Source: Auricularia sp. M13
Taxonomy: Eukaryota > Basidiomycota > Agaricomycetes > Auriculariales > Auriculariaceae
DNA length: 64,000 nt
Assembly (NCBI GenBank): GCA_037042915.1
Contig: CM073196.1
Coordinates: 3,472,001 to 3,536,000 of the forward strand
Reading direction: 5' to 3'
A program made the translations under genes and the position numbers. Shown here in pieces: positions 1-11,387 of the stretch. The notes under the pieces were generated by a model, which saw nothing but the letters and a program-made list of their open reading frames with translations, was not told the origin of the DNA and did not search any database. Numbering within the stretch: the stretch's first letter is position 1; each line of letters opens with the position of its first letter.

Positions 1-353
1 AGCCCTGCAGACACGCGGCGGTCGTCGTCGCAGGCAGCCGCCGAAGCCCGCAGGCAGCCGCGTGGGGGGGCCCTGGGCGGCGGCATACAGCCCCCGGCGC
101 GCGCGGCGACGATCCAGCAGGCGGGCGCGCACCCGGCCACCCGGCACGCACGAGGGCTGCAAGGTCGCCGGGCGTGCCAGGCTCGCAGCTGCGCGGCTTT
201 TAACGCACGAGTGGCCGTCCGTCCGCGGGCGTCGCTTGAATTCCTCCGGCCCAATTTTCTCCGGCCGACACCGCGTTCTGTTTTCTCGCTTTCGCTCCCT
301 CGTCCCCGTCCCCGCTCCCCGTGTCTGCCCGTCCCGTCGTCCGCGCGCCCGCC

Positions 354-796
354 ATGCAGAGGAAACCGGCTGGAGACGCGTATCGCCAGATGATGCTCAA
401 CGCCACGCCCGCCTCGCTCTTCCTCTCCAGCGTCCGCCTCCACTTCCTCGACGACCAGCAGGCCTACGATTATTTCCAGGACACCCAGATCCGTTACTCG
501 TACGCAGAAATCCTTATTTTTCTTATCAATTCTCACATTTTCCCGCAAAAAGCCGCAAGGAGCTCGACGTCGTCACCTTTGTCCATCGCAACGCCGTGCT
601 GCTGCAAAAGGACGTCGACCTGCTCAAACAGCTCTTCCCGTTCCTCGCGCCCTACGCCTGTCACGTCGCCCAGAACGCCGCGTACCTGACAGTGACCATT
701 TCGCACCCGCAAATGGGCAACCCAGCACAGCTCGTCGTCAGGCTCACCAACGAGCCCGCATCGACAGCGTACTACCGCACCTTCCTCTCGTCGTAG
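354..796 (+). CDS. Small conserved-looking protein of unknown function, two exons
   Basis: Exons 354-499 and 553-796 are joined by a 53-base GT-AG intron and give 129 residues. The ATG at 354 follows a pyrimidine-rich leader (about 240-350). Past the intron the frame is open to TAG at 794-796. The N-terminal half is rich in aromatic and acidic residues (FLDDQQAYDYF) and the second exon has an amphipathic helix pattern followed by a beta-like tail. I see no signal peptide or membrane segment. I do not recognise a family. Codon use resembles the neighbouring real genes, which is the main support beyond the clean splice. Confidence 0.55.
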
Positions 797-1660
797 CCTT
801 GGCGCACGCCGCAACTCAAATCTTCTATCCCGCTCCAAAATAATTTTCCGCCCGACGCCATGCCATCGAGTCATCCATACGCCTGTCTGTCGCCATCATC
901 GTCAAAACTTTTCCTTGGATTTCAACCCAGCCATACTATAATACTCTGCCGCAGCGAGTATTTATCCCTCCATGCAGTGCGTGTGTCATCCTTTCCCCTG
1001 CGCGTCTCGCAACGATTTTTGGTCTTGACGCGCGACCACCACACAGATCTGTATCTATTTCCATCCGACCCGCCAGCCCTAGATTACCGCTCTCGTCATC
1101 GTCGCTGCCCCATCGTCATCCGCACCGCGCGCGCTCGCTCACCTGCAATCCCGTCCGCTTGTCGCGTCCCCGGCTCACACAATTGCCGGCGCGCGCGCGC
1201 TCCATCAGCGTGCCCCGCCTTCCGCCTTCCGCCTAATACTGCCTTCGCCGTCGCCATCTATCCATCCATCCATCCGCTTATCTCTCTCTCTCTCTCCCTC
1301 CCCTTGCTGTCTACTATCTGTTGCTTCGCCGTTTTCCTGCATCCTCCCCTTTGGTCCGCCTCATCTATCTCTTGTCTCTTGTCTCTTGCATTGCTCTCTC
1401 ATCTTCACTCTCACGCACGCACGCACGCACGCACGCATGCCCCACGAACGAAACAGCCCGTCCGCCCTTCCCGTATCCCGTAGCAGTATGAGTATCGGCC
1501 ACCGGTTCCAGCTCCCCTAGCCTACCCTACTACGCTCGACGTGTCGCATCGCGCCTCCCACAACCGAAATCAAATAATGTCATTGCCACTCTCATTGTCG
1601 TTCTGCTGCCCTGCTCAGCGCTCAAATCCACCTACAAGTATTTAGCTCAAATCTGCGCCC
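797..1660. other. Gene-free pyrimidine-rich spacer
   Basis: Long C/T-rich runs fill roughly 1010-1480 on the + strand, with short simple repeats such as (atcc)n near 1256 and (ct)n near 1281. The open frame across it is low-complexity and shows no domain. It probably holds the 3' UTR of the preceding gene and promoter-type sequence. I see no gene. Confidence 0.5.
1413..1436. repeat. (acgc)n microsatellite
   Basis: Six tandem copies of a 4-base unit, ending in gcatgc. The same unit recurs inside a GID7 intron at about 12836-12851 and near 17822. Confidence 0.9.
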
Positions 1661-1844
1661 TATGCCCAGGCGGCATGCAACTTATCGATAACGCACGCGG
1701 GTGTGGCGCGTGGGCATGAGAATCCTCCCAGCCTGAAGTTGCAAGTGTGCACTTGGCGCCCGCGGGCCCACGTGCGCGCGCGGGTCTCGGCGATACTCGG
1801 GGACGCGCAGCACGCGGGGTGGCGGTGCCATCGCGAGGGGTGGC

Positions 1845-1870
1845 TAACAGTAACAGTAACAGTAACAGTA
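1845..1870. repeat. (taacag)n microsatellite
   Basis: Four full copies of the 6-base unit plus a partial copy, in non-coding sequence between the first gene and the decayed region. Confidence 0.9.
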
Positions 1871-2099
1871 GATCTCCGCGGCGACTCGGACGCGGCGTCG
1901 TTTCTGTCACTTTTGAGGTCGGTGGCTACGAAACGTGAAACCGCACCGGCGAGGGTTGGCTCACCGGCTTTACTGTTGGGATTGTTCATTGAGACGCATC
2001 CTCAAAGAATGAGAAATACTGTAATTCTCAATTCTAATGCATTGGTGCATAACCGATCTCTCAACAAACATAAGTCACGTGTCTGGGTCCGCGTATAAT

Positions 2100-3000
2100 G
2101 GGACCTGAAGACGACGATAGAAGGCCGATCCGACTCTACCAGGAGGGAAACTTGAAGCTCACGACCGTTCTGACGCTTCCCTGGCGGAATCGCTCTTACG
2201 CCGAAACAAATGCGATGGCGTTCACCCTCAGAGCTTGTGAAGTTGACCCTTTGATTACTATCAACGTGTTCGATTGAAGCCACCGTGAGTCGGCTTTCAT
2301 TGAAGATTGTAGAATCAGTCTTGTAACGTATGGCAATTCAACCAATGGACTCCCCGCCGCATCTGCATGCACACAGGACTTTACGGAACCTTCACATCTA
2401 CTGGGTAGATTACGGCTGCGGGGAGCTGTTTGCCTGTCTCGTGCAGATTCCCATGCGATGGTTGATGTGTTCGAAGAGGACATACTGTGATGACCAGCCC
2501 TCAGCAAGTCATTGAATTAAGATTTCTCCTCGAAATGTTCAACGCCTTCGGACATCTAGAACTCGGCCTCGCGACTTGTGAGGCGAACCTGCAGCATAGC
2601 TCCACCGGCCTACCAGTTCGACTGTCAATGCGCTTCTATGATGTCCTACAGGAGCCCAGCATGTACACCAACCTCACCTGACTAGCCATCCATGAGTTCT
2701 ACTGGCCGTGGGGGGCCGCTTTCCCGGAAGCGACTTTCCTCACGTCGTTGATGATTCTGCTCGCTTCATGCAGTGACTTCTGGTCGGCTTCGACTATGAG
2801 TTGTGGCATCTTCCAGGCGGCCGCACAGACCGCTTGGAACCTCCCAATTTGCAGGAGCTGCACCTAACACACTGGCTGACTCTGCTTCGTGCGCAACCCA
2901 TGACGGTGCATGTTGCTGTCGACGATGGTTCATCATAGCGTTGTGGATCTTCTTTCTGGTCTGCGCTTCACGGGTCCTCGGATTGGAAGGCTTACTTGAG
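2100..3000 (+). pseudogene. Possible decayed leucine-rich (F-box/LRR-like) gene
   Basis: Several + strand stretches read like protein but sit in different frames separated by stops and shifts: about 2119-2276, 2330-2510, 2487-2680 and 2815-2935. They carry leucine-rich spacing (LRNLHIYWVDYG; PNLQELHLTHWLTLL) like the C-terminal repeats of fungal F-box proteins. No F-box and no single open model can be made. The reading as a dead F-box relative is inference, helped by five intact F-box genes elsewhere in the window. Confidence 0.3.
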
Positions 3001-3189
3001 GGTGAGGAGGCTGGCAGACGACCTGTGCAACGCTGCGTCTCGAGCGAGCTTGAGACAACCGCACGGACGCCTCCTGGTTTGAGTAGCTGGAGGCCAAGGC
3101 GTTGTACGTGCAGCGCCCTTAATGATTATACCACGTTGACCATAGATTTTGGGCCGCGTCGTAGTGCATAAGTAGAGCTTGGAAGTTGT

Positions 3190-3267
3190 GTCCGCCGCCA
3201 AGGGCAGCGACTGCGCCGTCGTCGCCAGATACTGCTCCGCAGGCGCCAGATTGTTAGCGAGACCCAT
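3190..3267 (-). pseudogene. 5'-end fragment copied from the DUF1776 gene
   Basis: On the minus strand the reading begins MGLANN and continues AEQYLATTAQSLP, matching the first residues of the intact DUF1776 protein at 36608-38380. At DNA level 42 bases (3201-3242) are identical to 38302-38343, and the block around the start codon (gcgagacccatggt) also matches. Similarity fades on both sides within about 50 bases. The fragment has lost the rest of the gene, so it is a dead partial copy. Its source and its orientation relative to the intact gene are clear. The mechanism of copying is not. Confidence 0.75.
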
Positions 3268-3786
3268 GGTGAGCGCGTTGTGAGCGCGTGCTCTCTCTGT
3301 CTGCCGCAAGTTTCCGACGTGTCTGCCCGAGCCAATCAAGCTTAGTCTCCTTTGTAGACCTTACGATGGAAGATAATCGTTAATCGAAACGTCTATGTAG
3401 TGAACAGTGGACCTATAATCTCCCAAGCGCATATTTCATGTGACGAGAGCCTGCTCTAGATGCTTTGTCTGCAACTGATTTCCAAATTTTCATGTCCAAT
3501 GTTTCTGTCGCTGTGAACTTGAGTCTGGTTGAGTAGGCGTATGCCATCCACCGATAGCTGTCGCCCTGAGATCCCTCGCGCAGGAAGCACCTCAGATTGA
3601 TACGGCCAGGGACAAGAAATCGGTTGACAATTAGATTCGCTGACCGTGCCAAAAACTACAATAGGGTCTCGTACATGTAGATGGTGGAGTGTATCATTGA
3701 ATGATCGTCGTTGTTCGGGACAGAGCATAAGGAAAAAGCGAGAAGCTGGGGTGAAGTTCTGCCTAAATCTTCGGCCACAATGGGAC

Positions 3787-5367
3787 CTACCACTTGCGGT
3801 ACTCGAAAGCATATTCTGGGCCATAAGCAAAGTACGCACTGGCGTTGAAGACGCCGGTGTAGCCAGGGTACCCGTTCATCTTCCAATGCCACTCCTCGCG
3901 CGTCCACGGAAAGCCGAAAAGATAGCGGCACGTCGCGAACGTGCGGCACGGGCGCCGCCCTTCCAGAAAGAGTGCGTCGACCTTCTCAACGGGGTTGTTG
4001 CCGACCAGGCGCGCTTGGAGGAAGCGCAGGAAACATTCGCCCCCGTCGGGCATGTAGCAGATCCCGCGAAACTCGACGACGCGCACGCGCGGGATGTACC
4101 AGACGCCGTGGTTCTGCACCTCGCACACCTGGTCCCAGAACTGCTGCTTGGAGTCGACCAGGATGCCGTTGCGGTTGGCCATCCAGTCCTCCAGGCGCAC
4201 GTCCTCGTAGATGATGAGCTTCTCCAGCGTGTCCCCGTTGCGGCGCAGGAATGCGATGAGCCACTTCTGGCGGCATGGGTCCCAGATCATGCTGTGCGGG
4301 ACGTGTAGCTCGGTCAGGTGCGGCGTGCGGGTGTAGAGGCTCAGGCGGCGGAAGGTCTCGCTCAGCCGCCCCGACGTGACCGCCAGAAGCTTGAGGGAGT
4401 CCAGGACCATCGGGCGCAGCAGAAACGCCGCATGCTCCTCGGGCTCGTCGTTGGAGTCCGGATGCTGCTCCTCGCTGGACATGAGCGTGAGATGCTCGAC
4501 ATTGGGCGTGCAGAAGAGGATGTCCCAGAGGTTCAGGTTCATCATCGGCGAGTCAACAATGAGCTGCCGCAGCGACGGCACTGGCTGATCAAACGCGAAG
4601 TGTTCCAGGTGCAATTCAGCCTCTACCAAGCGCGGGCAGTCCGGCAGGAGATCGTTCACGACGCCCAGGTAGACGAGGGGCTCTTCCGGCGCCTCCTCAC
4701 AGCGCGTGCGACCGTGGGTCGATACGTGGATATCTTCGAGCAAGGGTGTCGAGTTTCCGAAGAGGGTGGTAAGAACGGCAGGGTGGAGGCCGCCTGCTGG
4801 CGCGCGATATTCGAACCGGCGCCAACGGCTAGCTTGCTCGGCGATGAGCTGGATGCACTCCACAACGACGTCGGGCGCATCCTCCGGCGTAAAGTTGTAT
4901 TCCACCTCTGGATTTTCCCACGCCAGGAGCACGGAGAGAGGGCAGTCGCGCGACCGCTCGATGAGCAGTTGCAGGATCTCGGGCGCACGGTACCCGAAGT
5001 CCCACGACGTTGGCTCCGGGATGGAGATAAAGCTCCATAGCGAGGGAACGCAGGCCAACATGACGTCCCTCCACATTTTACAGACGGCGGCTAGGCGGAA
5101 AGGGCGAGCGATCCTGGAGATGTCTTGAGTGCCGAGACCGATAACCCATTGCTCATCGTCGGCGACGAGATCGGTGCAGAGGAAAATTTCCACCAAAGTT
5201 TCTGCGGGCACCCTTTCCGCGGCGGGGATACGCCGGCGCGAGGCTGCCGATTTTTGCAGGCTTAGCAGTTCCAGCTGAACGACAGGTCATTACACAGTCA
5301 TCACTTGCGTCGCAGATAATTCGACACTTGCCTGCGTCGCCAAATCAACTTCAGCTGTAGGGCTCAT
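3787..5367 (-). CDS. F-box protein with C-terminal leucine-rich region
   Basis: Exon 1 is 5367-5332 (12 codons) and exon 2 is 5274-3787, giving 507 residues. Exon 1 ends CAG and the intron (5331-5275, 57 bases) begins gcaagt, the consensus of GC-AG introns. The F-box motif starts near residue 28 (VPAETLVEIFLCTDL) and is followed by FRLAAVCKMWRDVMLACVPSLW, the usual interface with Skp1. The rest is irregular leucine-rich sequence, the presumed substrate-binding part of an SCF ubiquitin ligase. It is paralogous to the genes at 43916-45526 and 46706-48320, which share the 12-13 codon first exon. Family assignment is firm. The substrate is unknown. Confidence 0.88.
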
Positions 5368-5455
5368 CGTGCGGTGGGTGCGAGAATAGGTCAGAGGGAG
5401 GATGATGACTGTGGTGGGGGAACTGCGAGCGGGGGTCGGACCTGGATCAGCGCCA

Positions 5456-5467
5456 CCTTTTTATCCC
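5456..5467 (-). promoter_or_regulatory. TATA-like box of the F-box gene at 3787-5367
   Basis: The minus strand reads ggataaaaaggt about 90 bases before the ATG at 5367. The same box precedes the paralogues at 45613-45622 and 48386-48396. The leaders of this gene and the 45.5-kb paralogue also share ccgacc-ccgctcgca. Confidence 0.6.
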
Positions 5468-5469
5468 GA

Positions 5470-7420
5470 CAACCGCCCACCACGTCGGGAAATTTTACCA
5501 CGGATTACTTTCGCCAACTGATTTGCTTCCAAGCGTGGTCCTCGTTAAATGAAACGCCCTGACGCCGTCGAGTCTGATGCTGACGTACATAAATGCAATA
5601 TCTTCCACCACGTAGGTTGGCACGGCGCGTTTGGTGAAGGCTAGCCGCTGCAGAACCAATGGTTTCGGAAAGAACGTAGTACGGATCACGGCTCTCTGCA
5701 GCCTTCCAGCTGGTTGCCGTTCTGTAGATGTAGTTCTTAGACGCAATGTACGGTACTGTCGACGCATTAGGACAATGTTGTGTTGGGACTAGGGCTGCTT
5801 CGAAGTACCTTTCGCAAGCAGACGATGACCAATCAAAGGAGGACCACGGCCGCCAACAACAAGGCTTGCAACTGGGTGCCCGTTGTCGTGTGATTGAAGC
5901 GACCGTGGAGCGATTGCAGTCGCCGTGAAAATCTGGTTCTTTTAGTCCTGCTCAAGTACACCAGAAAGCCGTGCAAGCAACCATAGCAGCGTATTCGAGG
6001 GGGTATTTATGTCGTTGTGGTATCACTAGCCAGGAGCGCATGCGCCTTCCACGTTTTGCGGCTCGTTTACCGTCCTCAGGCTGGAGGGGGGATGACGTCG
6101 ATACACTGAGGTGATACGGACCCAGGACAAAACCGCCCAGTGACCAGATGAAATGAATCTGTACTTGATAGCTGGCTGGGCGCGAGTTGAGCCGTTTTAT
6201 GATGCAAGACGATTGGTTTGGGATGGCCAAGTTGGCCAACTTGGTATCTCAGCAGGCGAAGCGCATATGAGACTTGACAAGGGGTCTGCGCGCACGAAAA
6301 GACAAGATCTCTGTCGTTTGAGGCAACGACATGCTCCCTGTACTCGGCGTTGGACACTCCGTGGTACGTCTGGACGGCTGGGCGAAGTAGACCAAGAAGT
6401 AGACGGTCCCATAGCGCTTCGTCGGTTGCCAGGTGCGCAAGCTCGTACGCTGCATCTAGTCCTCTCTTCAAGCTGCTCTTAGCACCCCGCTGGCGGCCGG
6501 ACGAAGCAATTGATGCGGCTTCGCATGAGAAAAACGACGAACGAAACGAAGGCAAGTGGCACGCGGTAATTTCCGCACCATCGTTCGACTTCGACCGTCG
6601 ATGGCTTCCAGTTTCTCACTGCTCAGCGGTGTGAGCCAAAAGCACCATATGCACGCTCAGTGGCGCGGCGGAAGTGCCTGCTTTTGTACACCGTTCTGAC
6701 CTTCAATCAGTCGGACTGGCTCGCCTCGCAGTTTTCCTCATCCGCCCACGGTACACAATCGTCACAAAACGCGATTCACCAGAGCCTATGCATCGAGACA
6801 TAAGACGTGGTACCTCATCATACTGGCAGAAGGTCATGGAGCGGGCTTTCTTGGTCCCAAGTATCAGTAAAAGGCTTTACGGACGTCAATTTTCTCTGCG
6901 CCGTCCCTTTCCCACGGCGCTTCCGGACTTCTGGGCAAACTCGCAACTACTCCAAATAGGGAACATCCATGTCAACCAATATGAGCTCCAAATGAATTTA
7001 TCGCACGTTCAGCTCGACGATCTTATCTGCTGGCTTTCATCGTCGTCGTGGCGGGTTCTCGCTCCTGGCCGACCAGGCTGCTGTCATCTCCGGCCTCGAG
7101 GTCTATCGCCTGCTTGTGAGGACATGTCGGACGTTAGGTCAATTCAGCTGCGCAAAGCCATCGCTCTGTCCTTGTGGCTACCTCGGCCTCCGTGAGATAC
7201 AGACTGTCCTCCAGCTGACAAGGCTTTTTCGTGACTCACGAGCAGACGGCGCGTGACCTGGCTGAAGCCAGTTCCGAATAACGTAGATGCAGTTCGAGGC
7301 TTATCGCTCCTTTACCCCGCGCCGTGCGTGGGTGCATGGACACTCTAAACCCGCGCTGACAGCGACAGGCCGGCCGGTCATTTCGCACGGTTTTCTATCA
7401 AGGCACGGTGAAGCAAACGG
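5470..7420. other. Long spacer without a supportable gene
   Basis: Two medium open frames lie here: minus 6076-6555, which lacks an ATG at its start, and plus 6674-7195. Neither shows a recognisable domain, and I could not extend either across introns. The second has weak leucine-rich spacing and might be another decayed fragment. I call no gene. Confidence 0.4.
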
Positions 7421-7425
7421 AAAGC

Positions 7426-7434
7426 TATAAAAAG
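7426..7434 (+). promoter_or_regulatory. TATA box of the secreted-protein gene
   Basis: tataaaaag lies 62 bases before the ATG at 7488, a distance that would give a short leader of about 30 bases. Confidence 0.65.
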
Positions 7435-7487
7435 CGCGTCGTGCTCACGCCCTCCTCTTGAGAGTTGATACTTACGCGAGATTCGCG

Positions 7488-8487
7488 ATGGCCTTCCTGG
7501 CGCTCCTGTTGGTTTGTGCCAGTGCCGTATTTGCGGCAGTGAATGCGACCCCGCGTACCCAAGGTGCGGATTCTTGCTGCAGATCTCCTTTTAGACCTGA
7601 GAAGCTAATGTCGGAAGACTGCAGTCGCAGAAGGCTGCAATGCTATTCTTGAGACTGGCATAGTCGAGGTTGTCAATGGAACAGTGCCATACGCCATCTC
7701 AGGATGCGTGGGCACTCCCGTTCGCTCCGAAGGCTTCGTCCCTTCTCGGACGCGTTGGGTTCAAGAGAAGCGTCAGGCGGGTCTCTGCACTGTCCCGAAC
7801 AGTGCTACAGAAGTCTGCGTCAGCGGTCATCCCTGTAAGCTTTAATGCTTTCTTTCCTATTCGGTACTGCAAGGACAGTGAAGTTTGACCCTTTCCGATG
7901 TCTGCAGGCCAAAATGTGGCGTGCATCCTCCCCATCCAGGAAGGCCAAGATCGCGCGTTTTGCTTCCAAGCGTATCAGCCCATGCAATCGCAGCGTATGT
8001 CGTTTTCGTCTCTTACTGTATATTTGCACCGCATCTGAACGAGTTTTAGCGTACGTACACCCGTCTTCCACTCGATGAAACACATGAATGCACAACACAC
8101 TCCTGTAGAGGCACATTTTTCGTCCCGCCCCACGGGCAAGCCACGTTCTTCCCCGGCGGGATATGCCAGGTGGTGTTTGTGAACATGAGCCCGAGCCAGA
8201 CGACCGAGTATTCCTTCGCCGAGATCGTGAGTCGCAGGCCAACGGACGATCCAAGTATGTTGCAACAGGACTGAAAGCTGCGGCAGGGCTCCAATGCATA
8301 CGCCGTCGTGGACCAGTGTCGCTTCTTCGGACCGTTTCAAAGCGGCGCTGGCGCCGGGGTTTGTGGCGATGGGCAATTTTACTCTCTGCAGTGAGTTTCC
8401 AGCTTTGGTTGCATCGTCCTGTGTGCTCACATGCACTTTAAGAGTATCAACGCCTGCGTAGAGGATCTGGCCAGGGTTCTGCGGTGA
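7488..8487 (+). CDS. Small secreted cysteine-rich protein, unknown family
   Basis: Exons: 7488-7563, 7625-7834, 7908-7994, 8111-8226, 8287-8390, 8445-8487, giving 211 residues. Phases fit at every junction, and the donors include gtgagt at 8227 and 8391. The start MAFLALLLVCASAVFA is a clear signal peptide with likely cleavage near residue 17. The mature chain has 11 cysteines, many in hydrophobic contexts (ISGCVGT, AGLCTV, GICQVVFVN, DQCRFFG), suggesting a disulfide-bonded fold. I see no membrane segment or GPI signal. If the last intron is not used, translation stops at 8392-8394 and the protein is 198 residues with 10 cysteines. The family is unknown to me. Effector-like or cell-wall roles are only guesses. 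Confidence 0.7.
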
Positions 8488-9101
8488 ATGTGTATGATGT
8501 TAAGGTAGCCATGAAAGAGAGTCGATTTGTGCATGGAAGATGACGTCTGTCACTGCGTCTTTGTCCCAGAGGAAGAACATATTTTCCCAGTCGATTATAC
8601 GCCTCAGACAAGAAAGACGCGCAGTAAGGGTAACTGCCGATATTGCCCCTTCAGGTCAGTCATGACCGGGGCGTTGATCACCTCCCGCCAGCACATACGT
8701 AGACGACCGAAATCGGAAGATAGAGCCCCTGTCGCGTGGCAGTGGGAGAGAGATAGCGATAAGCGAGGGTGAATGCTCGTCCGAAACGGCATTCGAAGCA
8801 GCCAGTTATCCAGAGCTAAGTCTCAGGGTGCTGGCAGCTTCCCACGCGTCACTGAAGCATTCGAAGGCCATTGCCAGCACTTTAACCTAGGTTGCGTACA
8901 CAGTGCAAAGCTATTATGCGTGGCAGGAAGCAAGGAGGGAGGAGGAGGAAGAATTCAAGCTCCGGACGGCGATCCGGGGTTTAGTCCGGCAATTCGGGCC
9001 GCGGTGCCCTGTCAATCCTGCAGCTGTCAAGGCAGCAGATTGGAGATTTTTCAGACTCGCGCACGTTCGTTGGCCGTTGTATTCTTATTCCCTCGTCGAC
9101 C

Positions 9102-11153
9102 AGTGCGTGCCACCGGCGCATACAGTCTGCAGGCTGACATCGAGCAATTTCGCAGTGTGCGGCATCCTGGGCCTGCTCCTGCACGACACGACGCTCGATG
9201 CGGCCACCGAGATTTGCGAGAGCCTGGCGCTGCTGCAGCACCGCGGCCAGGATGCGTGCGGCATCGTCACGTGCGGCGCCAAGGGGCGGTTCTACCAGTG
9301 CAAGAGCAATGGCATGGTCCGCGACGTCTTTGACGCCCAGGCGCTGTCGCGGTTGTACGGCTCGATGGGCGTCGGCCACGGTGCGCCACTTTCGCTGTAT
9401 ATGTGGCTCAGCGGCCAACTCTAATACCGCACCCTGCACTAGTCCGCTACCCGACGGCAGGCTCGTCTGCGGGCACCGAGGCCCAGCCGTTCTACGTCAA
9501 CTCGCCCTACGGCATCGTCTTCGCGCATGTATGTATGCTGACTGATCCTCCTGCGATTATCCTGGGCGCTCATCTGGCGTTTGTTGCAGAATGGCAACCT
9601 GCTCAACACGCTCGAGCTCAAGCGCCGCCTCGACACCGAGTCGCACAGACACATCAACACGGACAGCGACTCGGAGCTGCTGCTCAACATTTTCGCCGAC
9701 CACCTCCAGCGCACGGGCAAGTTCCGCATCAACGAGGACGACATCTTCACCGCGCTGCGCGGCATGATGGGCGAGGCCAAGGGCGCGTATGCGTGCGTCG
9801 CGATGCTCGCGGGCTTTGGCATCATCGCGTTCCGCGATCCCAATGGAATCCGGCCTGTTGGAATGGCGACGCGACACGCCGCCGGTGGCGGCAAAGATTA
9901 CTTGTTTGCGAGCGAGAGCGTCGTCGCAGATGCCTCTGGGTTTGCCGACTGGGAGGATGTCAAGCCTGGTCAGAACCTTGCATGATTATGGATTTCGCGA
10001 CAAGAAAGAACTCATGCTTCATTTCTTTGCAGGCGAAGCGATCATCATCACCCGCAACGGCGTAACGCGCAAGCAGTGTGCAGACCCGGTGCCGTTCGCG
10101 CCTTGCATCTTCGAATACGTGTATCTTGCGCGTCCCGACTCGGTGCTCGATGGTATCAGCGTATATCGCAGCCGCATGGCCATGGGCGACCTTCTCGCCG
10201 ACGAGGTCCAGCGCGTCCTTGCCCTGAAGAATGTCGCCGTAGACGTGGTCATCCCTGTGCGTGCAACGGGCTTCTACGTTGTGCTGCTGTCTGTTTCTCA
10301 TGCTGCGCATAGGTTCCTGACACCTCGCGGGTGGCCGCATTGAACCTTGCGCAAAGATTACATGTGCCGTATCGCGAGGGCTTTGTCAAGAATCGGTATG
10401 TTGGCCGGACATTCATCATGCCTGGTCAGCAAATGCGGTGAGCAAGTTCTTGTACCACTGTCGTCCTATACTAAGCGTTTGTCAGGAAAAAGAACGTCAG
10501 AAGAAAACTGAATGCCATGGCGCTCGAGTTTGCAGGAAAGAATGTGCTGATCGTGGATGGTCAGCACGTCGGTGTACTTTCTTGAGATGATGCTAACACT
10601 TGCGTAGACTCGATAGTGCGCGGCACGACATCGAAAGAGATCGTGCAGATGGCGCGCGACGTCGGTGCAAAACAGATCGTCTTTGCCTCTTGCGCTCCTG
10701 CAATAAGGTCTGCTGCAACGCGTTGATAGCGGACCCGTCGTTGACCGTCCTTATAGACATGCAAATGTATATGGAATCGACATGCCAGCGCGCAGCGAGC
10801 TCGTCGCGTACAACCGCACAGAGGACGACGTCGCGCGGGCCATCGGCGCGGACCTCGTCATATATCAAAAGCTCGACGACCTCGTGCTGTCTGTGAAGCA
10901 GTTCAACACGGCTATCGGGCAGTTCGACTGCAGCGTGTTCACCGGCGAGTATGTCACGGGCGGCGTGGACGAGGCGTACTTGAGCGGGCTCGAGCAGCTG
11001 CGCGCGGACAACGCGAAGGGCACGGCGCTGGGCGTCGTGCCGCCAAAACCCGGGGCGAATGGTCATGCGCAGAACGGCGAGGACATGGGGTGCTCGGGTC
11101 CGCTGAGTGGCGCGGACGATAATGTTGGGCTTTACAACTGGAGGAAACAGTGA
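9102..11153 (+). CDS. ADE4: Amidophosphoribosyltransferase, first step of purine synthesis
   Basis: Exons: 9102, 9156-9380, 9443-9528, 9590-9968, 10033-10256, 10313-10437, 10486-10559, 10608-10707, 10757-11153, giving 536 residues. The enzyme moves glutamine amide nitrogen onto PRPP in the cytosol. The N-terminal glutaminase domain begins Met-Cys-Gly-Ile, Cys2 being the nucleophile exposed after Met removal. [11 protein letters not shown] and the RYPTAGSS loop follow. The PRPP-binding signature [13 protein letters not shown] is intact. The initiator ATG is split: only its A is in the exon ending at 9102 (gaccA), and the TG comes after the 53-base intron 9103-9155. No in-frame ATG lies directly before the Cys in genomic sequence. 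Intron 4 (9969-10032) follows KPG. Confidence 0.96.
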
Positions 11154-11387
11154 GGCGCACATGATATATAGATGTCTTTCTGTGAACAGCGTAGGTTGGA
11201 ATGTATACATAATGCTTTGTTGAGTGACTGTGGACAGAAGGACAAGGACTGCCCCGGATGTATGCCTTGAATAAGTGGGCGCTCCGCGGACAACGAGAGG
11301 ACCTTTGGGGTTGCGATATACAAGGCATTGCAAGGTGTATATAATCCTGGTTGTTCTCTGTTGTGAGGACGGGTTTGTGCTCGCAAA

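Noticed and set aside
860-1483. 207-codon open frame
   Set aside because: Translation of C/T-rich simple sequence. Composition explains the lack of stops and no domain is present.
6076-6555. 159-codon minus-strand open frame
   Set aside because: It starts at TTG, has no recognisable domain and no splice support, and lies in a region full of short frames on both strands.
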